A stretch of 64,000 bases of DNA from the NCBI RefSeq assembly GCF_013416325.1, contig NZ_JACCGK010000002.1, forward strand, positions 124,001 to 188,000. The letters run 5' to 3'. How positions within the stretch are numbered: position 1 is the first letter of the stretch; each line of letters begins with the position of its first letter. This DNA comes from Vreelandella sedimenti. GTDB taxonomy: Bacteria; Pseudomonadota; Gammaproteobacteria; Pseudomonadales; Halomonadaceae. Made by a program: the position numbers and the translations under genes. Below, piece by piece: positions 9,055-17,113 of this stretch. Below the pieces are notes generated by a model that searched no databases, had not been told where the DNA came from, and saw only the letters and a list, made by a program, of their open reading frames with translations.

Positions 9055-10110
9055 ATGGCCAGCATTACCTTGGAAGGGCTAAAGAAAACCTATAGCGGCG
9101 ATGTTCACGCCGTCAAAGGCATCGACTTACAGATTGAAGATGGCGAATTTGTGGTGCTGGTCGGGCCTTCCGGCTGCGGCAAATCTACCCTGCTACGTAT
9201 GGTGGCAGGGCTTGAAACCATTACCGAAGGCACGCTCAAAATCGGTGACCGGGTGGTCAATAAGCTAGAGCCCGCCGAGCGTGATATCGCCATGGTGTTT
9301 CAGAATTATGCGCTCTACCCGCATATGACGGTGTACAACAACCTGGCTTACGGCCTCAAGAACCGCGGGTTTAAAAAAGAAGACATTGAAAAGCGCGTGC
9401 GAATTGCCGCCAAAATGCTTGAGATCGAAGATTTTCTAGAGCGTAAGCCACGCAAGCTTTCCGGCGGCCAGCGTCAGCGGGTAGCCATGGGCCGTGCCCT
9501 GGTGCGCGAACCGGCGGCATTTCTATTCGACGAGCCGCTCTCCAACCTGGATGCCAAGCTGCGCGTGCAGATGCGCGTGGAGATCAAACAGCTGCAGCGG
9601 CGCCTGAAAACCACCAGCCTCTATGTGACCCACGACCAGCTGGAAGCCATGACACTGGGTGATCGCCTGGTAGTGCTTAACGCCGGGCAGATTGAGCAAG
9701 TGGGCACGCCCATGGAGATCTATTCCCACCCCGCCAGTATGTTCGTGGCTGGCTTTATCGGTTCGCCCGCCATGAACATGCTGCCAGTGGATTACCTGAA
9801 GGCGCAAGGCACCAACGGCCTGCTGGATAACCTGCCCGACGGCACCGATGTCGTCGGCATTCGACCAGATGATATGCATCTAGCGCCGCCGACCGCGCTT
9901 CACCTAACTGTCGACTCAACGCTGGCGCTGTTTGAAGCCGCCGGTGCCGAAAGCCACCTGTATGTGACCCTCGCCGATAGCGATCAGCCCACAGTCATCC
10001 GCGTTTCGGGGCAGCCGCCGGTCGCCGAAGGCGAAACCCTGCGATTTTTTGTAACCCGCGACGCTCTGCATCCTTTCAACAGCGTCACGGGAAAACGCAC
10101 AGGGGATTGA
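9055..10110 (+). CDS. ugpC: Glycerol-3-phosphate ABC transporter ATP-binding protein
   Basis: ATPase of the Ugp importer, 351 aa, MalK/UgpC subfamily. Motifs in order: Walker [10 protein letters not shown] (37-45), Q-loop [16 protein letters not shown], signature [19 protein letters not shown] (about 135-153), Walker [17 protein letters not shown]-loop [13 protein letters not shown]-terminal TOBE-like regulatory domain follows ([11 protein letters not shown]...). Last gene of ugpBAEC; no ugpQ phosphodiesterase follows, and no terminator is obvious in the 77 bp before the sigma-factor gene. Confidence 0.93.
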   Translation: MASITLEGLKKTYSGDVHAVKGIDLQIEDGEFVVLVGPSGCGKSTLLRMVAGLETITEGTLKIGDRVVNKLEPAERDIAMVFQNYALYPHMTVYNNLAYGLKNRGFKKEDIEKRVRIAAKMLEIEDFLERKPRKLSGGQRQRVAMGRALVREPAAFLFDEPLSNLDAKLRVQMRVEIKQLQRRLKTTSLYVTHDQLEAMTLGDRLVVLNAGQIEQVGTPMEIYSHPASMFVAGFIGSPAMNMLPVDYLKAQGTNGLLDNLPDGTDVVGIRPDDMHLAPPTALHLTVDSTLALFEAAGAESHLYVTLADSDQPTVIRVSGQPPVAEGETLRFFVTRDALHPFNSVTGKRTGD

Positions 10111-10148
10111 ACGCCTCCCTTCCAAAAAAACAAGTCAACGGAGAAACC

Positions 10149-10163
10149 ATGCGCTACGTTTGA
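10149..10163 (+). other. Four-codon mini-ORF (M-R-Y-V-stop) before the ECF sigma gene
   Basis: GGAG (10140-10143) stands 5 nt before ATG CGC TAC GTT TGA. Met-Arg-Tyr-Val is how DGPF/YCII proteins commonly begin (compare MKYVALVYY at 14491), and in ECF42 loci such a gene often directly precedes the sigma gene. It may be the stub of a deleted DGPF gene or a leader; its size is too small to decide. Confidence 0.25.
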
Positions 10164-10187
10164 GATAAAGCTTACGGATCTCCCTTG

Positions 10188-11432
10188 ATGAGTACTGAAC
10201 CTTCATACGTCGATGACCTGTATCGTGAGCACTCCCGGCGCGTGCAGGCGACGCTGATACGCCTACTGGGGGATTTTGAACTAGCCGAAGAAGCCATGCA
10301 GGATGCCTTTATGGCGGCTGTTCAACAGTGGCCAATTAACGGCAAACCTGACAACCCCACAGCATGGCTAATTCGCACCGGCTACCACTGCGGAATAGAC
10401 CAAATCCGCCAACGCAGTACTGCACGCCGTCGGGCTCACTTGCTATTACCCACAGAGCGGTTACCTACAGAAGAGACGCTGGATCTTGAGCTAACGGCTA
10501 TCGAAGATGACGCCTTGCGGCTGCTATTCACCTGCTGCCACCCAAGTTTGAGCATGGAAGCACGGATTGCCCTGACGCTTCGCGAGATGTGCGGTTTAAC
10601 CACTGAGCAGGTAGCCAGCGCGCTACTGATGAAGCCTACGACGCTGGCACAGCGTATCGTACGAGCCAAACGCAAAATTCGCGATGCGCATATCCCTTAT
10701 GCCGTGCCTACCCAGGAAGAGCTGCCCGAGCGCCTACCCGATGTGCTCCAAGTCATCTATCTGGTTTTCAATGAAGGCTACTCGCGCAGCACGGGAGCCA
10801 ATGTGGTCGATATCAGCCTTACCCAAGAAGCCATGCGACTGGGCAATGAGCTGGCACGGCTACTGCCCCAGGGTGAGGTATTTGGGCTGATGGCCTTGAT
10901 GTTGCTTAATGATGCCCGCCGGGATGCGCGCCAGGATAGCGACGGTGAACTGGTGACACTGGATGCTCAGGACAGGCGCCTATGGTGCCAAGAGGATATC
11001 CAGGTCGGCATAGCGTGGCTGGAACAGGCGCTGGCGCTCACCCCCACCGGGTACTACACCCTTCAGGCGTCGATTGCCGCCGTACATGCCCAGGCTAGCC
11101 GCGCAGAGCAGACCGATTGGGGGCGTATCGTCAGGCTCTATGATGCCCTCTGCCGACGCTTTCCATCACCCATTCTGGCGCTGAATCGCGCGGTCGCCAT
11201 TGCCATGAACGGTGCGCCCGATACCGGACTGAAGTTACTCGACGACATCGCTCATCACCCGCAAATAAGCCGCTATTATTTATTTCATGCCGCAAAAGCG
11301 GATTTACTGCGTCGCCAAGGCCAGCATGAAGCCGCGCGCAGCGCCTATCAACAGGCGCTACTATTGGTCACCCTGAATCCAGAAAAACGCTTTTTGCTAA
11401 AGCGGTTAAACGAACTAGAGCCAGCTCCATAA
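10188..11432 (+). CDS. RNA polymerase ECF sigma factor, ECF42-type with C-terminal TPR-like extension
   Basis: A 414-aa sigma factor. Region 2 is at residues about 8-75 (LYREHSRRVQATLIRLLGDFELAEEAMQDAF) and region 4 at about 115-170 (LTLREMCGLTTEQVASALLMKPTTLAQRIVRAKRKI). A roughly 220-residue helical extension follows (VIYLVFNEGYSRS, then repeat-like helices to the end). That extension, plus DGPF genes nearby, defines the ECF42 group, where it replaces a classical anti-sigma factor. I prefer ATG 10188 to the TTG one codon earlier. Its likely targets begin at 13649 behind a matching promoter. The AKR and LysR genes separate it from them. Confidence 0.85.
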   Translation: MSTEPSYVDDLYREHSRRVQATLIRLLGDFELAEEAMQDAFMAAVQQWPINGKPDNPTAWLIRTGYHCGIDQIRQRSTARRRAHLLLPTERLPTEETLDLELTAIEDDALRLLFTCCHPSLSMEARIALTLREMCGLTTEQVASALLMKPTTLAQRIVRAKRKIRDAHIPYAVPTQEELPERLPDVLQVIYLVFNEGYSRSTGANVVDISLTQEAMRLGNELARLLPQGEVFGLMALMLLNDARRDARQDSDGELVTLDAQDRRLWCQEDIQVGIAWLEQALALTPTGYYTLQASIAAVHAQASRAEQTDWGRIVRLYDALCRRFPSPILALNRAVAIAMNGAPDTGLKLLDDIAHHPQISRYYLFHAAKADLLRRQGQHEAARSAYQQALLLVTLNPEKRFLLKRLNELEPAP

Positions 11433-11439
11433 ACATCCA

Positions 11440-12492
11440 TTAGCCCCGCATAGAGATCGACATATCGCCATAGATATTTGCCTGAACCGCCGGGCGCCGC
11501 AGGTACTCATGGGGAAATCCTAGAGGCACCGCGCTGACCTCGTCGAGCCGTGCCAATTGGTCACCTGTCAGTTCCAATTCGAGTGCGGCCAGATTGGCTT
11601 CAAGCTGACTTATCGATCGCGCTCCAATGAGCGGTGCAGCCATACCAGGACGGGTGAGCAGCCATGCTAAAGCCACAGTGGCAGGTGATGTATTTTGTTC
11701 CGTAGCGACCTGTTTCACTTCGTCAATAATGCGAAAGCTGCGTTCGGGGACAGACCCCGCTTCGGTCACGATGGCGGCACGGCTGCCGCTGACCACGTTT
11801 TCGGGTGCGAGTTCGGCACGATTGTACTTCCCCGTCAGGAGTCCACTCGCCAGCGGTGACCAGGGCATGATCCCCATCCCCATTTCACGCGCCATCGGAA
11901 CCAAGTCACCTTCCACGCTGCGCTCAATCAGATTGTATTCCAGCTGCATTGCAACCATTGGCGACCAGCCTCGGAGATCTGCGATAGCCTGCATCCGTGA
12001 AGCCTGCCAGGCAGGGATATCCGACAGCCCCAGATAAACGACCTTTCCCGCCGCTACCAGATCATCCATGGCGCGCAGAACCTCCTCCACGGGGGTGGTG
12101 AAATCCCAGGCGTGCAGATACAGCAGGTCGATATAGTCGCTGCCCAGGCGAGTCAGGCTGTCTTCTACCGCACGAACCATGCTACGTCGGCTGTTGCCTC
12201 CAGAGTTGGGGTCATCACCGCGCATCGGCAAGGTGTATTTTGTGGCAATGACCAGGCGCTCCCGTTTCCCCTGGGCGAAACGGCCGACAAAGGACTCGGA
12301 AGTGCCACCCGTATAGTAATTCGCCGTATCAATGAAGTTGCCACCGTGATCGACGTAGCGATCAAAGAGCGCGCGGGAGGTCGACTCGTCGGCGCCGAAG
12401 TTCCATTCCGTACCGAAAGTCATGGTGCCTAGCGCCATAGGCGATATTTTCAGGCCCGAACGGCCCAGCAAGCGGTAATGGTCGAGCTGCAT
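11440..12492 (-). CDS. Aldo/keto reductase
   Basis: NADPH-dependent oxidoreductase of the AKR superfamily, 350 aa. The catalytic tetrad is visible: Asp and Tyr in GGNFIDTANYYTGG (residues about 50-63), Lys in LVIATKYTLPM, and His in IDLLYLHAWD. The C-terminal cofactor-binding stretch reads PLIGARSISQLEANL. It is nearest the YajO/general stress-type AKRs; the substrate is not predictable. Divergent from an adjacent LysR-type gene (99 bp between starts), the standard layout for an AKR controlled by its neighbour. Confidence 0.88.
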   Translation of the reverse strand: MQLDHYRLLGRSGLKISPMALGTMTFGTEWNFGADESTSRALFDRYVDHGGNFIDTANYYTGGTSESFVGRFAQGKRERLVIATKYTLPMRGDDPNSGGNSRRSMVRAVEDSLTRLGSDYIDLLYLHAWDFTTPVEEVLRAMDDLVAAGKVVYLGLSDIPAWQASRMQAIADLRGWSPMVAMQLEYNLIERSVEGDLVPMAREMGMGIMPWSPLASGLLTGKYNRAELAPENVVSGSRAAIVTEAGSVPERSFRIIDEVKQVATEQNTSPATVALAWLLTRPGMAAPLIGARSISQLEANLAALELELTGDQLARLDEVSAVPLGFPHEYLRRPAVQANIYGDMSISMRG

Positions 12493-12591
12493 GGGATTCT
12501 CCCTAAGCTGTTGGTTTCCGCAATGGTAGGCTTGTTCTTAAACTGACAGAATACACTGATATATTCATGGACTATGAAGCTGAAATGAACA

Positions 12592-13503
12592 ATGAAAGGT
12601 AGCGATGTGGCGGAATTGAGCGCCTTCGTGGCAATCGTCGAACGTGGCAATTTCGCACGAGCAGCAGGATGGCTTGGTGTTTCGCCCTCGGCACTCAGTC
12701 AGACGATCCAGCGGTTAGAGGCACGCTTAGGACAGCGTCTTTTGAACCGAACCACTCGAACCACGCGGCCAACGGAAGCGGGCCAACAGTTGTATGAGCG
12801 AGTTCGACCCGCTCTGAAGGAGATTTCAGCGGCTCAAGCGCAGTTGCTGGAGCAACAGGACGAGCTTGGCGGACGGTTGCGGATCAATGCGTCGCGCGCT
12901 GGGGCTGCTTATGCGCTGGCGCCACATCTGGCTAGCTTTGCCGAGACTTACCCTGGAATTGAAGTCGAGATCGTCATCTCTGATCGTTTGGAAAATGTGG
13001 TGGCAAGTGAGTGTGATGCCGGGCTGCGGCTCGGTGAGAGCCTGGAACAGGATATGGTGGGAGTGCCAATGAGCGAGCCACTACGTTGGATTGCAGTGGC
13101 ATCGCCGCTCTATCTGGCTCGGGCAGGAACACCGGAGCATCCCGCTGCTTTGAAGGAACACACCTGTATCAATATGCGCTGGCCAAGCGGTGGACACCTG
13201 TTCCATTGGGAATTCGAGTGCGAAGGTCAGTCCGTTCGGTTGGCTGTGACCGGCCCGCTGTGTACCCACGATGTGGCAACGCGACTGCGTGCGGTCAAGG
13301 ATGGACTTGGTATTGGTTATTTCCTTGAGCCGGAGGTGAGGGGCCTGCTATCGGCCGGCGATGCCGTTGAGGTGCTGGAGTCTTGGTGTCCAAGGGAGCC
13401 AGGGTTCTACCTCTACTACCCAGGCAACCGACTGGTCACGCCGCAGCTTCGGGCTTTCCTCGATCATGTCGCGGCGCGCCGTCAGAAAGTCGTTGCTACG
13501 TAA
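12592..13503 (+). CDS. LysR-family transcriptional regulator
   Basis: A 303-aa LysR-type regulator. The N-terminal winged helix-turn-helix spans about residues 5-63 (ELSAFVAIVERGNFARAAGWLGVSPSALSQTIQRLEARLGQRLLNRTTR), followed by a substrate-binding effector domain (GRLRINASRAGAAYALAP onward). The sequence type is that of the small-molecule-responsive LysRs often found beside oxidoreductases. It probably controls the divergent aldo/keto reductase through the 12493-12591 gap. Codon use and context suggest the AKR-LysR pair was inserted between the sigma gene and its DGPF targets. Confidence 0.88.
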   Translation: MKGSDVAELSAFVAIVERGNFARAAGWLGVSPSALSQTIQRLEARLGQRLLNRTTRTTRPTEAGQQLYERVRPALKEISAAQAQLLEQQDELGGRLRINASRAGAAYALAPHLASFAETYPGIEVEIVISDRLENVVASECDAGLRLGESLEQDMVGVPMSEPLRWIAVASPLYLARAGTPEHPAALKEHTCINMRWPSGGHLFHWEFECEGQSVRLAVTGPLCTHDVATRLRAVKDGLGIGYFLEPEVRGLLSAGDAVEVLESWCPREPGFYLYYPGNRLVTPQLRAFLDHVAARRQKVVAT

Positions 13504-13582
13504 TAAGATCATTTAACCTGCATCCGATGGCAGAAGGAAATTAACCGGGTATTCCGATTACCAAAAAATAATATCTAGGCTA

Positions 13583-13609
13583 TGTCGATTCAAGACGATG
13601 CCAAACGAC
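13583..13609 (+). promoter_or_regulatory. ECF42-type promoter upstream of the DGPF genes
   Basis: TGTCGA (13583-13588) and CGAC (13606-13609) are separated by 17 bp and lie 40 bp before the first DGPF gene. As I recall it, the reported ECF42 signature is TGTCGA at -35 and CGA followed by C or T at -10. Both elements and the spacing match, and the sigma gene is 2.2 kb upstream. Confidence 0.7.
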
Positions 13610-13648
13610 TAAAGAGAGTCACTACTCTGAACAACCAGGAGGCTCTCA

Positions 13649-14494
13649 ATGAAATTCATGCTGATACGCCGTGCCGATGCCAACACCGAAAACGGCGCTA
13701 TGCCATCCCAGGAAATGTTTGCCGCCATGGCTGCTTATAACCAGCGCATGACCGAGGCAGGCGTGTTTTTGAGCGGCGATGGCTTACATCCGACCAGCGA
13801 CGGGTGTCTGATCCGTTTCAAAAACGGTGAACCCACCATTATCCCAGGGCCTTTGTCTCCAGCCAGTGAGCGCATTGCCGGTTACAGCGTGCTCGAAGCC
13901 CCCTCCCTGCAGGCGGCCATTGAGTGGGCTCAGCAGTGGCCCACCCAGGATGCCGATGGCAACGTGACCCTCGAACTACGGCGCTACTTCTCACTGGAAG
14001 ATTTTGAGCCCGGTGCCGGCATTGAGCAGCACCGTAACCTTGCTCGTGTACCGGATGCCATGAACGTGCACGTTGCCTTTCCCGGCACCTGCCGGGAGGC
14101 CATGCAGTTCTATGCCGATGTCACCGGAGGGCATTTGGAGTGCCTGTTAACCTATGCTGACACACCCGCCACTGAACACATGCCGCCCGCCCTCCATGAC
14201 CGCATCATCCATGCCTCGCTGAACCTGCGTGGACGCCGATTGATGGGCGCCGATATGGCAGCTGACTGCTATACACCACCACAAGGGGTAGAGGTTCAAT
14301 TGGAGTATCAGGATATCGAGCAGGCCGCACGAACCTTTGCTCAGCTAGCGGAGGGTGGAAAGATTATCATGCCGTTCGAAGCGACCTTCTGGTCACCAGG
14401 GTTCGGCATGACGGTAGATCGTTTCGGCGTCGGCTGGATGGTAAACGTTCCGTCAGACAACTGCCCCTTGGCCACAGAAGGAGACTCTCCATGA
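13649..14494 (+). CDS. YCII/DGPF-related domain fused to a VOC (PhnB-like) domain
   Basis: 281 aa with two parts. Residues 1-115 form a YCII-related domain (MKFMLIRRADANTENGAMPS..., GPLSPASERIAGYSVLEA). The rest is a vicinal-oxygen-chelate domain of the PhnB/demethylubiquinone-methyltransferase-like type (MNVHVAFPGTCREAMQFYADVTGG, then WSPGFGMTVDRFGVGWMVN). The DGPF tetrad is replaced here by GPLS. Activity unknown; such proteins are regular ECF42 targets. AGGAGG (13640-13645) precedes ATG 13649. The stop overlaps the next start (ATGA at 14491-14494), indicating an operon. Confidence 0.8.
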   Translation: MKFMLIRRADANTENGAMPSQEMFAAMAAYNQRMTEAGVFLSGDGLHPTSDGCLIRFKNGEPTIIPGPLSPASERIAGYSVLEAPSLQAAIEWAQQWPTQDADGNVTLELRRYFSLEDFEPGAGIEQHRNLARVPDAMNVHVAFPGTCREAMQFYADVTGGHLECLLTYADTPATEHMPPALHDRIIHASLNLRGRRLMGADMAADCYTPPQGVEVQLEYQDIEQAARTFAQLAEGGKIIMPFEATFWSPGFGMTVDRFGVGWMVNVPSDNCPLATEGDSP

Positions 14495-14853
14495 AGTACG
14501 TTGCGCTGGTCTATTACCAAGAACAGATTATCAACGCCATGAGCGAACAGGCATGGCACGACCTCAATCAGGAGTGTATCACCGGGGTAGAGCGCCTGAG
14601 CACCAACGGCCACTACCTGGCCGGACAAGCGTTACAGCCAGTAGAAACCGCTACCACCGTGCGTGTACGCGATGGCGAGACGTTAATCTCCGATGGCCCC
14701 TTTGCGGAAACCAAGGAGCAGTTGGCCGGTTTCTACCTGCTCGAAGCCCACGACTTGAATGAGGCGCTGCAGCTGGCTAGCCGTATTCCACCCGCCCGGC
14801 TGGGCAGCATTGAGGTACGCCCCGTTCGAGAACTCCCCCCTAAAGCAGAATAA
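14491..14853 (+). CDS. YCII-family DGPF-domain protein
   Basis: A 120-aa single-domain protein of the YCII superfamily (dimeric alpha+beta barrel). It contains the signature SDGPFAETKEQLAGFYLLEA (residues about 68-87) and the usual opening MKYVALVYYQEQ. The biochemical role of DGPF proteins is not established, but they are the hallmark targets of ECF42 sigma factors. Translationally coupled to the preceding gene by a 4-bp overlap and followed after 21 bp by a DUF1428 gene. Confidence 0.88.
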   Translation: MKYVALVYYQEQIINAMSEQAWHDLNQECITGVERLSTNGHYLAGQALQPVETATTVRVRDGETLISDGPFAETKEQLAGFYLLEAHDLNEALQLASRIPPARLGSIEVRPVRELPPKAE

Positions 14854-14874
14854 AATAGTAATAGGAGAACAGCC

Positions 14875-15243
14875 ATGAGCAAGCTTACACACCCTTATGT
14901 AGATGGTTTCGTCGCTGCCGTGCCCAGCGCTAATAAAGCTGCGTTTATTGAGCATGCCCGTGCCGCGGCCGCTGTTTTCAAGGAACACGGCGCACTGCGG
15001 GTCGTGGAGTGCTGGGGAGACGATGTCCCCGAAGGGGAAGTGACCTCCTTTACCATGGCGGTCAAGCGCAAGGAGGACGAAAGCATCATCTTTTCCTGGA
15101 TAGAGTGGCCATCGCGCAGCGTGCGCGATGAGGCCATGCCGAAAGTCATGCAAGACCCGCGCTTGCAGATGGACGTTAACCCGATGCCCTTTGATGGCAA
15201 GCGGCTCATCTTTGGCGGCTTTGAAAGCATCATCGATAAGTAA
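14875..15243 (+). CDS. DUF1428 domain-containing protein
   Basis: 122 aa. The sequence YVDGFVAAVPSANKAAFIEHARAAAAVFKEHGALRVVECWGDDVPEG and the later FSWIEWPSR...MPFDGKRLIFGGFE identify DUF1428 (E. coli YbaA family), a ferredoxin-like alpha+beta fold without known activity. It closes the DGPF operon (TAGGAG at 14862-14867 serves as ribosome binding site) and is another frequent companion of ECF42 sigma factors. It converges with the nucleotidase gene 24 bp away. Confidence 0.87.
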   Translation: MSKLTHPYVDGFVAAVPSANKAAFIEHARAAAAVFKEHGALRVVECWGDDVPEGEVTSFTMAVKRKEDESIIFSWIEWPSRSVRDEAMPKVMQDPRLQMDVNPMPFDGKRLIFGGFESIIDK

Positions 15244-15267
15244 GCGCTACCCGTGGCCCGGAACTCA

Positions 15268-16938
15268 CTACGACGCTTCCTGGGCCACACCCTCTTGCGC
15301 CACAACTTCTTGAGCTACATCAGTAATCCGCCCTTCCACCTGGTAGAACACCTCTTTACGTTCCACCATATAGTCGCGCAGCATCTCCCAGTCCGTGTTG
15401 CCAACGATGGTGTTGCGACCATCTTCATAGGCAGCGCCAAGTACCGCATGACCGTCGCCGCCAGCAGCGGTAAAGTTATTGGTGGCGATGGTATAAGTAC
15501 GTTCGGGGTCAATCGCCTGCATCGCGCCTTCCTGGGCAACGCTTAGGCTAACCACCCGCTCGCCCGACGGCTCGCCGCTGTCGTATATCAACTCAACGCC
15601 TGCTGACACCTGCAGAAAACCGCCGTCTTCGCCAGGTGCATTAGCCAGGGCGATCTCGAAGGTTTCCAGCAGCTCGGCGCCAGTGACATCAAGCAGCGTC
15701 AGGCGATTGCCAAATGGCTGCACGACAATCAAATCACCCACAGACACATCACCACTCTCAATCGCTTCACGGATGCCGCCGCTATTCTGAATCGCCATAA
15801 CCGTGTCGGGTGCCACCTGCTGCGCAGCATGCAGCTGGGCATCGGCGATTAAATTGCCCAGCGCTGTTTCATTGGCACGCACGCTCCGTTCATCGCCACT
15901 ACCGTGACGCGGGTTGGGGAGCGTGGAAATTACCTTGGCGCTGACCTGGGTATCCCGCAGTGTCTCAATCTCAGCGGTGTAGGATTCAAGCCGCTTGGCG
16001 GCATCAGCGTCCGCTTCGCGATCGTCGGCAGCGAGCAGTTCCCCACTTGCATCCACCACCACGCCGTTCTCGTCAAAGGTGACCTGCATAACGCCCAGGT
16101 GCTGGCCATACTCGCCTGCCTGGCCAATCACCGTCGGTGATGGGAGCTTCTCACCAGAGCGGCTCTCGCTCAGCAGCCTGGGGGGCGACACTTGGGTGTG
16201 GCTGTGGCCACCAATAATAATGTCGATGCCTTCGACATGCTCTGCCAACAGCAGGTCATTACCTACGCTAGGGTCACTGTCGTAGCCCAGGTGGGTAAGG
16301 GCAATAATCTTGTTAACGCCCTGCTCTTCAAAGCTTGCCACCATGGCTTCAGTCGCTTGGCGATAATCGCTGATGGTGACGTGGCCAGGGCTGGAGATCG
16401 TTTCACTGTCCTGAGTGCTTAACCCAAAGATGCCGATTGGCTCACCGTTATGCTCAACGATCATGCCGTCATAAAGCCTCCCCGCCTGCGGGTCAGCGCT
16501 GACTGAATCACCCAACATGTCAGCAAACTCCTGGCCTGCAGAGAAGTCCAGATTCGCCCCTAAAATAGGAAATTCGGCGCCTGCGAAAAACGCCGCTAGC
16601 GCTTGATGGCCCTGCTGTGGATCACCCAAATCGAACTCATGGTTGCCGGGCACAAAGGCGTCGTAGCCCATCAAATTCATAAACTCCAACGCATCCTGGC
16701 CTTGAAACTCCGTGAAGTAGAGCGTGCCTGAGAAGATATCACCGGCATCCAGCAGCAACCCTTCGCCAAAGCGCTCCTGCGCCTCGTTCAGCGTGGTAAT
16801 TAGATAGGGGTACTGGTCGGTACGCCCATGTAGATCGTTAGTGTGAAATAGCGTCAGGGTGTAGTTATCAGCAAAGGCAGGAGGAACGGTGGCAAATAAC
16901 GCTGTCCCTAGCGCCAAGCCATAGCGGTGAAAACGCAT
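15268..16938 (-). CDS. Secreted 5'-nucleotidase/UshA-family metallophosphatase
   Basis: Periplasmic phosphohydrolase, 556 aa, expected to strip phosphate from nucleotides. A signal peptide (ending PPAFA, about residue 23) is followed by the metallophosphatase motifs LFHTNDLHGR (29-38), LLDAGDIFSG, PGNHEFDLG and IIGGHSHTQVS. The C-terminal 5'-nucleotidase domain includes AIQNSGGIREAIESG and NNFTAAGGDGH. The tail has a short tandem VAQE repeat. It sits divergently beside phnD within the phosphorus cluster. No PhoB array in its own orientation was found, so Pho control is suggested only by context. Confidence 0.85.
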   Translation of the reverse strand: MRFHRYGLALGTALFATVPPAFADNYTLTLFHTNDLHGRTDQYPYLITTLNEAQERFGEGLLLDAGDIFSGTLYFTEFQGQDALEFMNLMGYDAFVPGNHEFDLGDPQQGHQALAAFFAGAEFPILGANLDFSAGQEFADMLGDSVSADPQAGRLYDGMIVEHNGEPIGIFGLSTQDSETISSPGHVTISDYRQATEAMVASFEEQGVNKIIALTHLGYDSDPSVGNDLLLAEHVEGIDIIIGGHSHTQVSPPRLLSESRSGEKLPSPTVIGQAGEYGQHLGVMQVTFDENGVVVDASGELLAADDREADADAAKRLESYTAEIETLRDTQVSAKVISTLPNPRHGSGDERSVRANETALGNLIADAQLHAAQQVAPDTVMAIQNSGGIREAIESGDVSVGDLIVVQPFGNRLTLLDVTGAELLETFEIALANAPGEDGGFLQVSAGVELIYDSGEPSGERVVSLSVAQEGAMQAIDPERTYTIATNNFTAAGGDGHAVLGAAYEDGRNTIVGNTDWEMLRDYMVERKEVFYQVEGRITDVAQEVVAQEGVAQEAS

Positions 16939-17000
16939 TTTAAGTGACTCCTTTCATAACAGTGTTCAGACACTTTAGCAGTAAAGATGCCTGCCGGGAG

Positions 17001-17051
17001 CGTCATAAATCCGTGATCAAATCGTCATCTTCACTTCACCGTACCGTCATT
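17001..17051 (+). promoter_or_regulatory. PhoB box array upstream of phnD
   Basis: Half-sites CGTCATA (17001), CGTGATC (17012) and CGTCATC (17023) are spaced exactly 11 bp, and CGTCATT (17045) falls two turns later in the same register. This matches the tandem 7+4 bp layout of Pho boxes. The last site ends 62 bp before the phnD start. Confidence 0.7.
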
Positions 17052-17113
17052 GTCGGCTGCCACCCTAGCTACCACTTCAATGTAGACTTTTTTCATCGGC
17101 AGGATAACGACTA

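Noticed and set aside
9906..9911. A second TGTCGA inside ugpC, considered as a promoter for the ECF sigma gene
   Set aside because: No CGA[C/T] lies 16-18 bp downstream, and it is nearly 280 bp before the sigma gene within coding sequence.
14683..15153. 156-codon minus-strand frame across the DGPF and DUF1428 genes
   Set aside because: It crosses two well-supported plus-strand genes and their spacer and has no family resemblance.
16939..17000. A PhoB array for the 5'-nucleotidase gene on the minus strand
   Set aside because: I looked for ATGA/GTGA cores at 11-bp steps in the minus orientation and found none.
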